A stretch of DNA of 64,000 bases. Source: Nymphaea colorata (lineage: Eukaryota; Streptophyta; Magnoliopsida; Nymphaeales; Nymphaeaceae). The translations under genes were made by a program, and so were the position numbers. Below the pieces are notes generated by a model. It had not been told where the DNA came from, ran no database searches, and worked only from the letters and a program-made list of their open reading frames with translations. Of the stretch, positions 22,972-35,900 are shown one piece after another. Location: NCBI RefSeq assembly GCF_008831285.2, contig NC_045143.1, positions 2,861,503-2,925,502 of the forward strand, in the 5' to 3' direction. The stretch's first letter is position 1. Every line of letters begins with the position of its first letter.

Positions 22972-25529
22972 CGCGTCTGCCCAATTCTCCGGTCAGATTC
23001 CGAGGGCACCGCGTGAGCAGGAACGTCGACTACCATATCTACGCTACGCATCAGTCGGACGATGATGGGTAGTCTCCGGCGTCGGTCCTTGAAGCTCGAC
23101 GGCGAGCAGGGGGTGTTCAGTTGCCACGAAATTCCAGCTCAACGGATTCCGGCGACCTGGGACTATCAGATCAGCATGAATCGTGCATGGTTGTTGCCGG
23201 AGCAGCCATATTTTGGCCGTCTAAGGGGTTATTTGGATGGACAATCCGAGGACGCGTTGCCTTCTATCACTAGCACGGACCGTTTATCTTGGCCATCGAA
23301 CGGCTGCAATAAGTTGCCTTATGAATCAGATCTCTGTTCCACTGTAGTTTGAGGCTTTGTAAAGGAATTGTAAATTTCTTGGGATCTTAAACGACGGAAA
23401 GGTTTACCAGATTTTGAGTTTCATTTTTCAAGAACACAGTGGTGAAAAGGAGGTCCGATATTGAATTTCGCACGCAAGTTCACGAAAAACTTTTCTTTTC
23501 CCGAATTCGCTGGATTTCCCCTTTTTCTGGTTAGATCCTCTTGCTCTCTAGAATTTATGCTCCGTCCTTATCTATTCTCGTTAAAGAATAAACGCTTTCT
23601 CCTTTTTGCCGCCACATATGAAGGAGAAACTTCCTCGAAATATGGGTCGTTTTAGGGGTCCACTACACTTAGAAGCGAAAGTTCCTGTGAAGCCAAACGA
23701 AGAAGCGGTGATTCTTTTATATGGGTTTCGATCTGAACGTTGGATTTTGTGTTTTGAGCTAGTTAGATCATTTGAATACGATCACATCTTAGTCTGAGCC
23801 GGAGCCACAAGCCTGCCACCACTTGGGCAACTCCGGCCGGTGCTTGTAAGAAATAAAGATGCCGCAATAGAAATGCATGCAGTTAGAACTTGTTCTTGTT
23901 CATGTTGCTGTAAACATGTATTCTTTTCAATTTCTAACTTTGATGTGATTATCTTATGGACAAGGGTGCAAATCAATTTGATATACGAACCACACTCTTT
24001 TAGCATGTTATGAATGTCCAAGAATTTCATAAAGCTCTTATGTTATGCAAAAAAGGGGGAAGAAAAGATTGAGACAAAAGTTGTAGAAATTTGACATTGG
24101 TATTATGTTTGGGAGTCCTGAATTTGAAGCAGTACTTGTGGTTTCAGGAATTATAAAGTTGTCAACATGCTGCCTCTAGCATGAGATAATTCTAAAGTTT
24201 ATAATTTATCATTTTGTTCATGAACTACTTTTCTGGAAACAAGTCCACAAGTTCAAGCTTTGGCTTGCTTAGCTCGCTTCTTCTGCAAACTGGGCTCACT
24301 TTGGTCCATCTTGACACGAACCTATATTACTCGTTCTTTAAGTTATCAACATATTAAAACATTACTTATTGTGTAGGCGACCATGTCACAACATTTCAGC
24401 ACCACTTCGAAAAACAGTTTTAGATGATTATTTAATTCCAAGATCACTATTTTCGCATTACTTTATTTCGACAAAAAATTGAAAAAAAGCGATGCCTGAT
24501 TTCATCACAATTGAGGTTTTTTAACTTACAATTTATATTTTGATCAACCGAATTATAGAGTAGGACTAGTTTAGACAATCATTACTATCATAAATTGGGT
24601 CTTCTTTAGTGTTTAATGGTCAAGGCTACGGAGAACAAGTCTTAGCAATTATTTGGAACACTACAAGCGCCAAGACCCAACACATCACCGCTGTAAATGA
24701 AAGTTACCAAGTTGGGTGTTTCGTTTTCGGGTGAGTAGGAGAAAATCTTAAGTGAGGGCCCAAGCGTCCTCTCTTCCTCCCTCCTCTTTCTTCTTTTCCT
24801 CCCATGGTTCAGGGCTGCTTTCAGTGTCTGGAAGGTTTTGGTTCCAATTTTTTAGTAGACATCACCTTACGATTAAGATACATCTCCCTCATTTTTCTTG
24901 GTTGAGGGGGATTTATTATATGCAGAGACGGTACATCTGCCTGAGCCACTATTGTCTAGTCTTATGATGCGATTGCTGCTGTTTCTTCATAAAGAAGGTC
25001 GTCGGATTGATCGTAGTTTAATTTGGTGGTTGTGCTCGTAATTGTGCATGTGAACAATTACTTACACTATCTACCATTCACAAGTTCAAAACTAAGTTAA
25101 TTTTTTTTTGGAGAGTTCATTTATTGAATTCTGGTTCACGAGTCAAGGCAAGTTCTTGGTCAGTCTTTATTGGTGCGTATAATTTAAAATGCACCTTTTT
25201 ATTTGAATAATGACAGAAATACTAATCAATCTATAGCAAAATCTGAAACATAGTCTTGAAGAAGCGTCCGATCATATTACCTCTACTTTTTTTCCTTTCT
25301 ATTTCCTCTAAAACGATATATGAAGGGGAAATTCTCATCACGATTGCATCTTGGTAAACCTCCAATTGATTAAGTCACACAAGGTCAGGCAAAAACTCGC
25401 AATTATATGTAGTAAATTCTCAATTACTAGAGGTTAGGTATGTGTTTGTGTCTATAAACTGAGTAACTCTTTCGCATTTTGTGACAGACATATCCCTATT
25501 AAAGTGCAAATGTCGCAAACAAACTAATA
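22972..25529. other. 3' flank of DVL gene and intergenic, no supported gene
   Basis: 22972-23400 is GC-rich and probably DVL 3' UTR. The remainder is AT-rich with no coding signal that I recognise. Confidence 0.45.
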
Positions 25530-25644
25530 GTACTTGGTGGTATCCCGATGGTTGGTGCAATGGATGAGACAGAGGTTGATAGACGGCTAGTATCTGTTTT
25601 GAGTTTTTATGACATCAACTTTTTATGCTACAAAAAAAAAAAAA
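25530..25644 (+). mobile_element. SINE-like element, copy 2
   Basis: It contains gttggtgcaatggatgagac, then acggctagtatctgtttt and gacatcaactttt, and ends in 13 A residues. It matches the element at 13235-13329 in order and orientation. The 3' poly(A) and the A-box-like start suggest retroposition; the B box is degraded. Confidence 0.5.
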
Positions 25645-25958
25645 GACACCAATATGCAAGTTGAAATATAATGAGAATGTCACCATAAAGTCTCAAAAAC
25701 AGGTTTGGTACCTCGAGAGAATATGGGGAGAAGTAGGCTCCTACTCTAGCTAGGTGGTAGGACTATAATTGAAAGTGGGATCAGAATGACATACTACAAG
25801 AACTGCACTATTCAATGACACGGTTTACCCCAGCCTGGCATCTCTAGGAAGTGCCAGTGATTGAGTGGAATTCTTGTATTCAATCAGATCCGAACTACCA
25901 GAGACACACAAACACACGTACATATGTAAGACAATTGATGCTAGAAATTCACCTGATC

Positions 25959-26195
25959 ATGTTGGAGGCGTGGAAGCTCATGTCCCTGCACATGTTGCTG
26001 CTGCTGCTGCTGAGTGCGTACAGCGCGTTGATTTCACATGGCTCTGCTGCATTTGATTTGGAGCTAGATTTTGAAGTACTTGTTCGGGAGGAGGACGTTT
26101 GCAGAGAGGAAATTGATGTACCTTTCTCGTGTTCTTGGTTTAGGAGGGTTCATCAGGCTCTGTGCCCACGTCTTGTTGGCCCGTCCGGGCTGTAG
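25959..26195 (+). CDS. Hypothetical small secreted-type ORF, 78 aa
   Basis: I do not recognise this frame. From the ATG at 25959 it encodes a hydrophobic leucine-rich N terminus (MSLHMLLLLLLSAYSALISH) that looks like a signal peptide. A charged middle with three Cys follows, and the end is CPRLVGPSGL and stop. Two further in-frame ATGs lie upstream (25851, 25938). The layout (signal peptide, variable region, short C-terminal peptide) is that of plant peptide-hormone precursors, and RLVGPSG faintly recalls the CLE core RLVPSGP, but it does not match. There are no paralogs in the window. It may be a chance ORF. Confidence 0.22.
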   Translation: MLEAWKLMSLHMLLLLLLSAYSALISHGSAAFDLELDFEVLVREEDVCREEIDVPFSCSWFRRVHQALCPRLVGPSGL

Positions 26196-28179
26196 ATCGC
26201 TTGTTTCTTGTTGCTTGTCATATGGCGTAAGCGCTTGTACCTCCCAACTGTACCTTGATCGAGGATAGTGATCCATCTATGTCTTGAAGAAACACATCTG
26301 GTTGATGGATCTGCCGCAACGATCATCGCAATCTTCCCCCACGCCGAAGTTACAAGCTCATTTTGAATTTACCACTGCAACTGCTCTCTCTTAAGGCTGT
26401 GTACGTACAGAGTTTCCAAGAGGACATAATTAAAAAACATTTGTTTCCTGATCCTATGTTTTTAAACACTATGTTTTGATTCTAAAGGGGTAACTATTTT
26501 TTGGTGAGCAGGAGATTAACAACGGCTATCTCGTGAAAATGGGGCCTATGAGGCCTGAAGGTTTCCTCATTTCTCCCTGATTTTAGGGTCTTACCTAGAT
26601 GTGGTACTCTACACCTAGAGTGTCACAATCTCACAGTTATACAATCCATGTGAATAACACCTATAGTAATCAAATTGACTTGCTTTTCAGATTTAAAAAA
26701 AGAGAAGGAAGAATCAATGTTTCATTCCTATCAAACCAACCATGTAAACAGTATCTATGCAGTTAAAATTTAACTTCAGGCTTCAGCGTTAGCATTCAAA
26801 AGGTAAACTATAGAAGTTTGGCTCACAGCAGATATAAATGCAATTATGCAGAGAAATGACAAAAGCAAGGAGCACGATCAAAAAGAGTCAGCAAGCACAG
26901 CTTCTTTTGTGGAAAACTAGCATCTCAGTGCCTGTCCATATGGCCGGCTTTAAATAAAATGGGTGGATTTTTTTGTTTTACTATTTTGAGAATGTTAATT
27001 AGTGTACATTAAACTAAGAAAATATATGGGCATTAACTATGTAGGCTTGTCACATGATAGTTATATGGTTAAATATTATTTATAGGTAAGAGTGTCAACT
27101 GCTGAGTCATTGATTCTACGGCTGCATCGTTTATGGAATTTCATCATGAGCTGACACTACACAAGGAAATCTACCATGTAAAAAAGAACAAAAAATGCTA
27201 CGTAACATTTTTCTTATCCCCAGCAGATTTTTAGTAGTATTGTAGAAGGAACTGACGGAGCGTTATTTTAAAAAAAGGTCAAAAGGTGCCACATTTTTTG
27301 CATTTGAGCTTTTCTGCCTTTATAATTTTTAAGACGAGAAAAAGATTGTACCCAAGTTTAGTACTGCATTCTGCCGTGCTAGTGAATGAAACAGTGGGCT
27401 AAACCTTCTGTTCTCTACGCAAGTGGAGACATAGATGTCCTTATCCTTGTCATTTATCCTTATCTTCATCCTCTTAAAGACTGACAGCCATACTTGCTTC
27501 GACCGAAACACCTGCAGATTCTTCAAACCTTGTCACAAATATCTTTAACTGGTTTTAAAAAGCGAGATTTTTCTCAGATATAATATGATAAAGTTGTTTT
27601 TCTCAAGAAAATCACGACAAATTTAAAAAAAAAGAAAAAAAGTTTCTAAAAGTTAAAGTACAAAAATACAGAAATAAAAATGCAAAAAAAAAGCCAAAAA
27701 ACGTGAAAAAGTGTTATTTTCATATTTTTTGGAGTTCTTTTCCTTTTGAAGTTTTGTCTAACAAATTTTTTTTTGGCAGTTTTTTTTGGGTAACCTGTTT
27801 TTTATGTATAAAACAGGTTTTTCTTAAAATGCATATAGTGAATGATATGGACTGACATTTGAACTGAAAGTTACTAAATGCACTAGAAAAAGGGCCGAAA
27901 TTTTCAGTAGATGTAGGATATACCCTAACAGCGGACAGCTAGCTACCTTTACCATGCAAAACCAACGGCACACCCTTGGCATTATAATGTTGGCAGAACA
28001 CCTTTATGCAGTAGGTTATGGGGTTGTACCCCATATCACGTGCCACTGCTGTGGGCAAGTTCTGTTCGTGAACTTACTTGTGTCTAATGCAATGGGAACC
28101 ATCTGATAAGTCATTTTAGAGAGTGTTGACAACGAAGTTCATGCACTTAGTTTTAATGGCATGTGCACCATATGATGAA
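26196..28179. other. Intergenic, no supported gene
   Basis: AT-rich with several poly(A) and poly(T) runs around 27.6-27.8 kb. No coding or RNA-gene signal was recognised. Confidence 0.5.
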
Positions 28180-28831
28180 TCAATCTAGCATGACTTTTCC
28201 TTTTCTTGCTTTGAATAGTTGGAGGGCCCAAAGAGAAGAAATTGAGCAGCATAGTGGCCAAGGCACCATCCTCCATGGTAGAACAAAGGGTTCTAGGGCT
28301 ACTTTTCTTAGACTAGACATAAAGATGCACTGGCTTTGAGCAACTCTCTGCATGTCTGCTAGGAGTTGGAGGGGCCATTGAAAGGTATCAGTCAGTGTCT
28401 CCTTAAGTTGCAGCATGGCTGACCATATGGTAGCCAGGACAGAGTGTGAAATCAATGAAGACTGACTCTTCATCACTTTTGTCTAATCTGGTTTTAGATT
28501 CAAGTGGCTAGGCAGGGTCACTTCCATCCGGCTGGAAAGTCCTTTTCATAGGAGCCTTCCTCTACAGTAGAGTTTTGGAGTACTGTTTGAGTCTAACCTC
28601 AAGATGGGTTACCATGGGAACTATTTGGTCATCAACATCTAAGTTCCATACGGAAGTAGCATGCTTAGTTGTTTTAAATTCGAAGGCATATGTGGTGTAA
28701 AACCTTGCGGTGACCTCCTTCTGGACACACGTGAAATGTCGTGCTTTGTTCGGACTCGAATTGAGCGTCGCAGGAGACTCTTCAGAGACATCCGATAAAA
28801 TTGGAAGGATACAGAGGATCGGAGGACACAC
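28180..28831 (-). other. Unrecognised open minus-strand region, possible degraded gene or element
   Basis: Two minus-strand frames of 89 and 98 codons (28562-28831 and 28180-28476) follow one another with a break between. Neither contains a domain that I recognise. The base composition is less AT-rich than the neighbours. It could be a degraded retroelement or gene fragment. The U6-derived sequence at 28776-28816 overlaps its upstream end. Confidence 0.2.
28776..28816 (+). pseudogene. U6: U6 snRNA 5' fragment
   Basis: gacatccgataaaattggaa and ggatacagag match the plant U6 5' region with one difference in about 30 bases. The preceding ctcttcag resembles the U6 5' stem-loop (ccttcggg) with two substitutions. 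The similarity stops after gatacagag, where true U6 continues aagattagcatgg. There is no upstream USE/TATA pair, so it is a truncated copy and not a transcribed U6 gene. Confidence 0.75.
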
Positions 28832-29967
28832 CAGCTTTTGCTATTGGAGTGACAACCTTGAGCCTTCATCAATTTCCAGTTAAATGCTATGTCTTAACAG
28901 TTGAGTCTATTGATTTATCTGATACAGGAAGACCAGACGAAAACTGGCTCTTGTCAAGAAAGAACGAGAAGGTGTTTTTAGATATCAGACATCTAAGACG
29001 ATAGAAAAGGGAACGAGCTTCCTATTTCGCACTTCTCATTTTTTTGCTAATTATACGATTTAGCAATATCTGAAATTTCGGAAGGCCAATTTTGGGTACT
29101 GGCCTTAAAAAAAATATTGATGCCCATAGGAGTTGAGCCATGTTTACCTCCTAGTACTCCACTCTTCATGATCACAAAACGAAAATGAACCCACGGCCCG
29201 TTTCATCAAGTCCAGGTCCTCGATTCCCATCCTAGTTATCAACTCCCAAGGAGAGCACTAAGGTGGTTGTATTGGAGTGAATTGCTACCAGTTTAGCTAC
29301 CAACCTCCCATCTTTGCCATTAACTCCCAACAGCGGATCAAGGTGTTTGAATTTGATGGTGAAGATTGCGACTGGGGTTCTAAAAGATTCCTTTTGGGCT
29401 ACAGCGATTCATCCTTTTAAGAATGTCAGGAAAGCAAACTACTTCATCTATCACACTATTAGAATTTGGGACGATGAAAGTTCTTGATGTTTTTGCACCA
29501 CTGCTAAAACATGCAGACTAGTCCTGTGCCACAAGGGAAACAAGGCATCCCCTTCTTTCGCCATTGACTTAAGACTCGAATAGGGTCATACTTTGCCAAG
29601 CATGGTTCCGTCATAACGGAGGACAAGAAGCTCAATATCTTCTTCTGTGCAGCGACATTGTGGTTAGGTGGCAAATCCACTACCATCTCAGAAATAGTGG
29701 CAGCAAATGAAAAAAGGTATACCAAAACTCGATCTTATGCATAATCTCCTTAAGTTGTCAACTCCCATGCATTGAATCATAGCTAAGCATCATAAGTGGC
29801 AACTAGAAGCTGCACCTTTTATTTTTATTTACTATTACCATAGGAAGAGGAGTATTATGTTCCCATTGATTATTCCAATAGATTAACAATTATCATGAGA
29901 AGTTTCTGACGCTACACTGTGAACAGACTTAAATATAAAGATAAAGATGGTGCATTACATCACATCG
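28832..29967. other. 3' flank of the oxygenase gene, no supported gene
   Basis: A 73-codon minus-strand frame at 29504-29725 is unrecognised. It may be 3' flank or a degraded repeat. Confidence 0.4.
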
Positions 29968-32900
29968 TCAATTTCGTTGATGGTAATACTTGTTCAGGAG
30001 CTTCTCGGAGTACTCTCCAAAAGTCAAACAGTCATTTGGTTCAATCAGCTGCAATATCTACCACATTAGTGATGAGTAAAAAAATGAAGCAACTGAACAA
30101 TGAAGGTGACGTGGGTCAGTCTGTCATTTGCAAAATTACCTCTTGATGAAGGTTCAGACTAGAAGGAAACTTCAAATTTTCATCCCTACATCGAAGAAAT
30201 ATTCCTTCTTAGAGAAACATGAATTTGTTATTTTGCATAAACTTAGCAAATCAAAACGCGGTTAACGGCAAAATCATATGCACCATGCAACAACCGTTTC
30301 TGGACTATTCCTGCTGTTAAGTTCATTATATAAAGTTCAGCACCTAAGTTTCCAGCGTAATCCAAAATGCACATTAAGCCATGTTGGCTAGTCGCAAAAA
30401 TATACAAATACCAGGGAACAGAATAACATAAACGAAAAAACTGGACGTGCATGTTTAATTGGCAGCAGCAACTGTACCCTTCCTAGATAGCACAGATTAA
30501 CAAGATGGAAGACAATTGCTCACAAAATATACAAATACCAGGGAACAGAATAACATAAAGGAAAAAACTTGACGTGCATGATTTGGCAGCAGCAACTGTA
30601 CCCTTCCTAGATAGCACAGATTAACAAGATGGAAGACAATTGCTGCTCTGTTGAAGACAATAAACTGCAAACCCACAATAGAGTCATAACCCGATGTTTT
30701 CTTGAAAAAGCTGGGAGGTACTAACCAGTTAGGCTGCATGAAAAGTGCGAATGTTGCTCTGCTCACATCATAAGCCATGTCATTTTTAGGGGCCTAGCAT
30801 ATGGGAGCAAGGAATAAAAGACAGGGATTATGTTATGAACGTCGATGGAAAACCATAAAATGGAAAACAGAGTCTTTGCAATCTATTCTGATATATGTTA
30901 GTGTGAATTAAAGAGGATAATTCTATTGTAAGAAAGATAAAATTCTGATTATCTGACCCTAACCATAAACATGAAGCACATCTTATCATTTTTTTTCCCT
31001 AAAAAAGTTATCCAATAATACAGATAAGTAGATATTTTTGACATTCTGATCACAACAGAATAATAACCGTGAACTGAACTTAGAAATGGTAAAGGTTTAA
31101 CTCATCCAACTATAAATGCCAACTTCTCAAATATGATCTCGGAAATCCTCAATCAAACATTTGTAGATAATGAAGATCAGACTTTACCCTATGAAGTTCA
31201 GTTTCAGTACTATTAGAATTCAAAACATCATTTGCTTCCTTTTAATTTACGGTTTATTTACTACGTTCACCAACATCTGCCTGATACTTGGAAAAAAAAA
31301 AAAAAGCATGTGCGTTTTCCCTCGCCAAAAATAACAAGAGAGTACCATTTTGATCCAATATATATGACCCCAACTCTCGTGAACGACAGTACATCTTTTC
31401 AAAATTCTTCCAAGAAAAAGTTTGCTACTCTGCTGGTCAATACATTGGATTTCTAAAATGACCTATGACATTACAAGAACGTAGCTAGTCACCTAATAGA
31501 ACTTTTACTCTATTGTTCATTCATCTACCTTTGCAGCTTATTATAAAAAAAAAATTAGCAAGGGAATTGTGGCCATCCTTTTAAAGCCATACGCCACTTT
31601 ATATACATCTTATCATGGTCTACGTACTGACTATGTGTACCTGAACACAATGTGGTGTTGCACACAGATAGCCATGTGAAAGAATTTCAGTCATTTCTCC
31701 TATCTGGTATGCCAATTCATCATCAGAGAAAACCACCTGAAGCATGAAAGAGAAGGCTTAGACAACACAGGAAATGAATATAGTTCATGTGTTTAGTAGA
31801 AATGATGAATGCAAGTAGACAGTGATCTAAAGAAGCCAAAATATAAAGTTACTAATCAATATCTTGCAAACAAGGCCCTATCAAAAAGTAAAATCACTAG
31901 CACAAGAAAAACTCTTCTTGCCAATAATTATCAATGAAGCATTGAACCATAAGAACAAAGAATACGAGGTAGACAGCATTGAGACATATCACTTTGCAGC
32001 CAAATGCTTGGAGCAAAAAGCCACATCTAAACATAAGCTTTTCTGGCACACTAGCATGATAAGAAAAAAGACTCAAACTATTACTCCTGTAAATTAACCA
32101 AATGCATCAACTTATATGCATCGACCTGTTTGTGTGCATGTATGTGACACCTGCAAGTAAGACCAACAGTTAGATCCATTATCCAATCACTTTACTGGCA
32201 TCAACTACCATAAACATCATTAGCATTTTCCTGGTTATCAATAAGAACCTACAAAAGTAACAATTCCAGGTCCTGTTAATCTTAGTAAAAGCATTAAAAA
32301 CATGAAATTGGTATATCATTTCTCAGGTAAATGCTTAGAATCAACATGGTTATACTGAATATGAGTAAGTTGCCTTGCAGTGCAGCTAGAGTTCTGAAGT
32401 CATCAGGTTTGCCTTACTGCTAAATCTCTTTGCACAAGTAAAGCCTCAGCCTCATTGACATAGGGCAGGATTAGACATGCATCAGAATTAACCCTTGTGC
32501 TTATTTGAACCTAGAATGCTAACAGGATTGAGTTAATCTCCATAATTTTCATGTGAATGATGAGATCCACTCTGTGACTCTGACTAGAAGTATATGTTCT
32601 ATTGCATTTACACCTCAGGCTCAAATCTCTCTCTGTCATTTAAACCGCTATTTGTATATCTCCATTTTAATATGTATTGGTTCACAGCATTTTTCCCTGA
32701 TGCACCCCTTGATCTATTAAGCAACATTATTTGTGATTTCCATTTATTAAGCATTACATACCGAGTTTCGTGCCAGCCAAATGCCCAATGCTGGTGCTGG
32801 ACTTGTGGAAATGCAGTCTAATTATGTTGTGTTATTGACATCTACTGGATTTGAATAAAACTAAATCCCCGATTTAATGCCAAACTCGTAGGTTTCTACG

Positions 32901-35900
32901 ATGATGCAACTGTCATCTACATATCAGAATTTGACAATGCAGAATTCGATGTTCATCACACTAGGACCAGGACCACCAACTTGCTACAAGTACTAAATCC
33001 TTCACAAGAGATCAACACTGAATGACTTAGAATGCAAATAAATACTGATTGCAACCATATTTACCTTAGGGGGATGCTTTACCATAGACTGGTGTATATC
33101 TATTTGTAAACTGTAGAGATAATACTTATATGAAGTGTTGTACGTGTCGTACGTGTCGTACGAAATGGGGCCGTATCGTAAGTTATATGTGTGACTTTAT
33201 TAGGCTTAGGATATCAATGACACTTGGAAATTGAAACCAAAATGCATAAATATCAATGTTGACATCGTGATCCACAGCTCATTAGTCATTTTGACTATCT
33301 TGCCATAATGTCTTAATTCTTAAACAACATTCTTTCTCTCTAAGGACAGATGGCTTGTAAGAGAAGAACCTTCACATGCTATCCATTTTTAGCCTAATTA
33401 ATCTTAACCAGGGTAGCTTGCAGGTGCACTGGGCATAAAGCTACAATGCAAGAACAAAAGTATGCATGCAATGCTATGAATACTTAAAACTAAACCAAAA
33501 AACCAGCCTTTTATGAGAGATTTGGCACAATGAAATCTTAAGTCATAATGAGAAATAATCAACTGTGAACAGACTATTAAAATATTTGGCAACCTTAACA
33601 ATTTGATCCATTCTTGTTTTGATATAAAGTCCCGCGGTGGCATCAGGACATGGTACTTCTTGAGTGCCTCTCATAAACATGGCACAAGTAAGACCTACAA
33701 ATGGAATTGGTATGAGTCAGAATAACAACAGAAAATACAAAAAGACCAAGGAACAGATCAAAGAAGCTATGAACATGACATTCTCAAAAGTTTTGAGAAA
33801 TTCTTTTCCTTTTCTTATTGACAATTAAGCAATTTTATAACATGTGTGACATAACCTGTACTGGCTAGGCCCAAGGTTAGAAGCATAATATGAAATAATA
33901 AGGAAAAATAGGGAAAATAGGAAAAAAAATCTCTATGAAAATATGAATTGTATAAACGTAAGAAAATAACAAGTACATGCCTCCTACACACTGCATGTTT
34001 TCATTAGAATAATCAAAATTGACGACTCAAATAATTTATAATACTTAAATGGGCATGGAAATAAATAAGTTTTTATTATGTATGACTTACTCCCTTCGGC
34101 TCTTGAAACAACTAAATAGTCACAAAAATTGAAATCTTTTATTTTGGAGGATGTAGAATCTTAAATGACAAACCATGAAACGTTTCATGCATGATATCAG
34201 CCTAAATTTTATTTTTTTGCTACAACTGTGTAAAAATGCCTGTCATGAGCAACATAATATTCAGCCTTAAGACATATAACTTTCAAGTTAAAAAGGTCAC
34301 TTTTTATTTTCCGAAGGGCAAATTAAGTTATACACTATCATACCATAACATACAGATCATGGGGTGTATTGTGAGTTACACCTCATATGGTATGATACAT
34401 CCCTGAGACTATCCAATTTTTTTCATAGTTAATATTGCATAACAGATCCTATAACACACTATGTTATGTACAACACTGCAATCAAGAAATATTTTCACAA
34501 CAAAGTTGATAACCACCATGTCAGCTTCCAGGTTTACTTACACATTTGTCGAAAGGGTACTTTGCTATAATGAATTCAGTGGACTATGAGTCACAGGCAC
34601 ATTTTACTACAACCACATGAAAAGTGCCAAGAGAATATTCACTGTGTTGCATTGCCAAGATGATGCAACAAATATCATTCGCTCAAGTTGGAAACAGATA
34701 AAGTGGACATCATGATTTGAAGTATCACTGCTGCACATTTCAGTAGAGATATAGTACCTGTCAACGAACCATGGTCTGTATGCCAGCCACACCAAGAAGA
34801 CATTGAACCAGCTTCTTCTCCCAAAACACTAATGGCAACCACAAAAATTGGAGATGAGAAAGATACGAGGACATTTTCTTAAACAATGTATTTATTTAGC
34901 CATATTTCATATTAATGAATTTGCAGATTAGCATGTATTGTCCTCCATATCACTACATCATGTTGTATGTCTCTGAAACTCCATAACTTGCTAAAAGAAA
35001 CTAAGCCTCACAGTGAAGCACAAATATGAAAAACAGAAACCACACATACAGAAATGCAAGAGATATAGGTGCCAAAATAGAAATGGTTTATTCTTAGTGG
35101 TGCTATGCAAGATGTAGCACACCATCCAGATGGTTTTGAAGCCAATGACACCAAATGTCAATAGAAACACTAAAACATATAGCAAGCATTATGAAGTTTT
35201 TCACATGCACATAAAGCAGGTGCTTGAGTGAATGAACTGCACGCATGGTTATGCATGTTCAATATTCATGGTCTGAAACATGAAGTATAAAAAATCATGT
35301 TAGCAATTGTTAGTTCATAGACAACATGAAGAGAAATAACTTAAAAATTAAAAGGCATAATTAGCAAAAACTCACAAAAAGAAAGCAAACATTAAAGGAC
35401 CAAGTACAAGAATAAGCTCATATACATGGCGCCACATCTTGTCTATGAAGCATCATGGAATTTCTAGTATCCATGCTTTATATTATTCTCTGAAATGAAG
35501 AAAAAGGCACGAGAAGCAAAGTTGTATAAGTTCAGCGGTGAAGTGAGAACAGAGAGCAGCTACACAAGTTAAATGTGATAGGAAAACAATCAAGCAGTTA
35601 ACCTTGGACATACAGCTAAAAACCATTTTAACATCCAATGCAAAATCAGGGTTCTACATGAAGTTAAACCTTTTCTGTTTTGGGAAGTAGTACAAAAGTC
35701 GGCCTTTATGACAACGAGAGCGCTGAAGCATGTGTTTAAGACTTTCAACTTCAGATACATTCACTTCCTTGGAGACTGTTCAAATTAAAACATAATAAGA
35801 AAAGAAACTTAATAATTTGAACTATTCCAATGCAAAGAAAACTGTAGCACATGAAGTGTCATGTATAATTGGTCAGACCATGATAAATTATATCTTTGTG

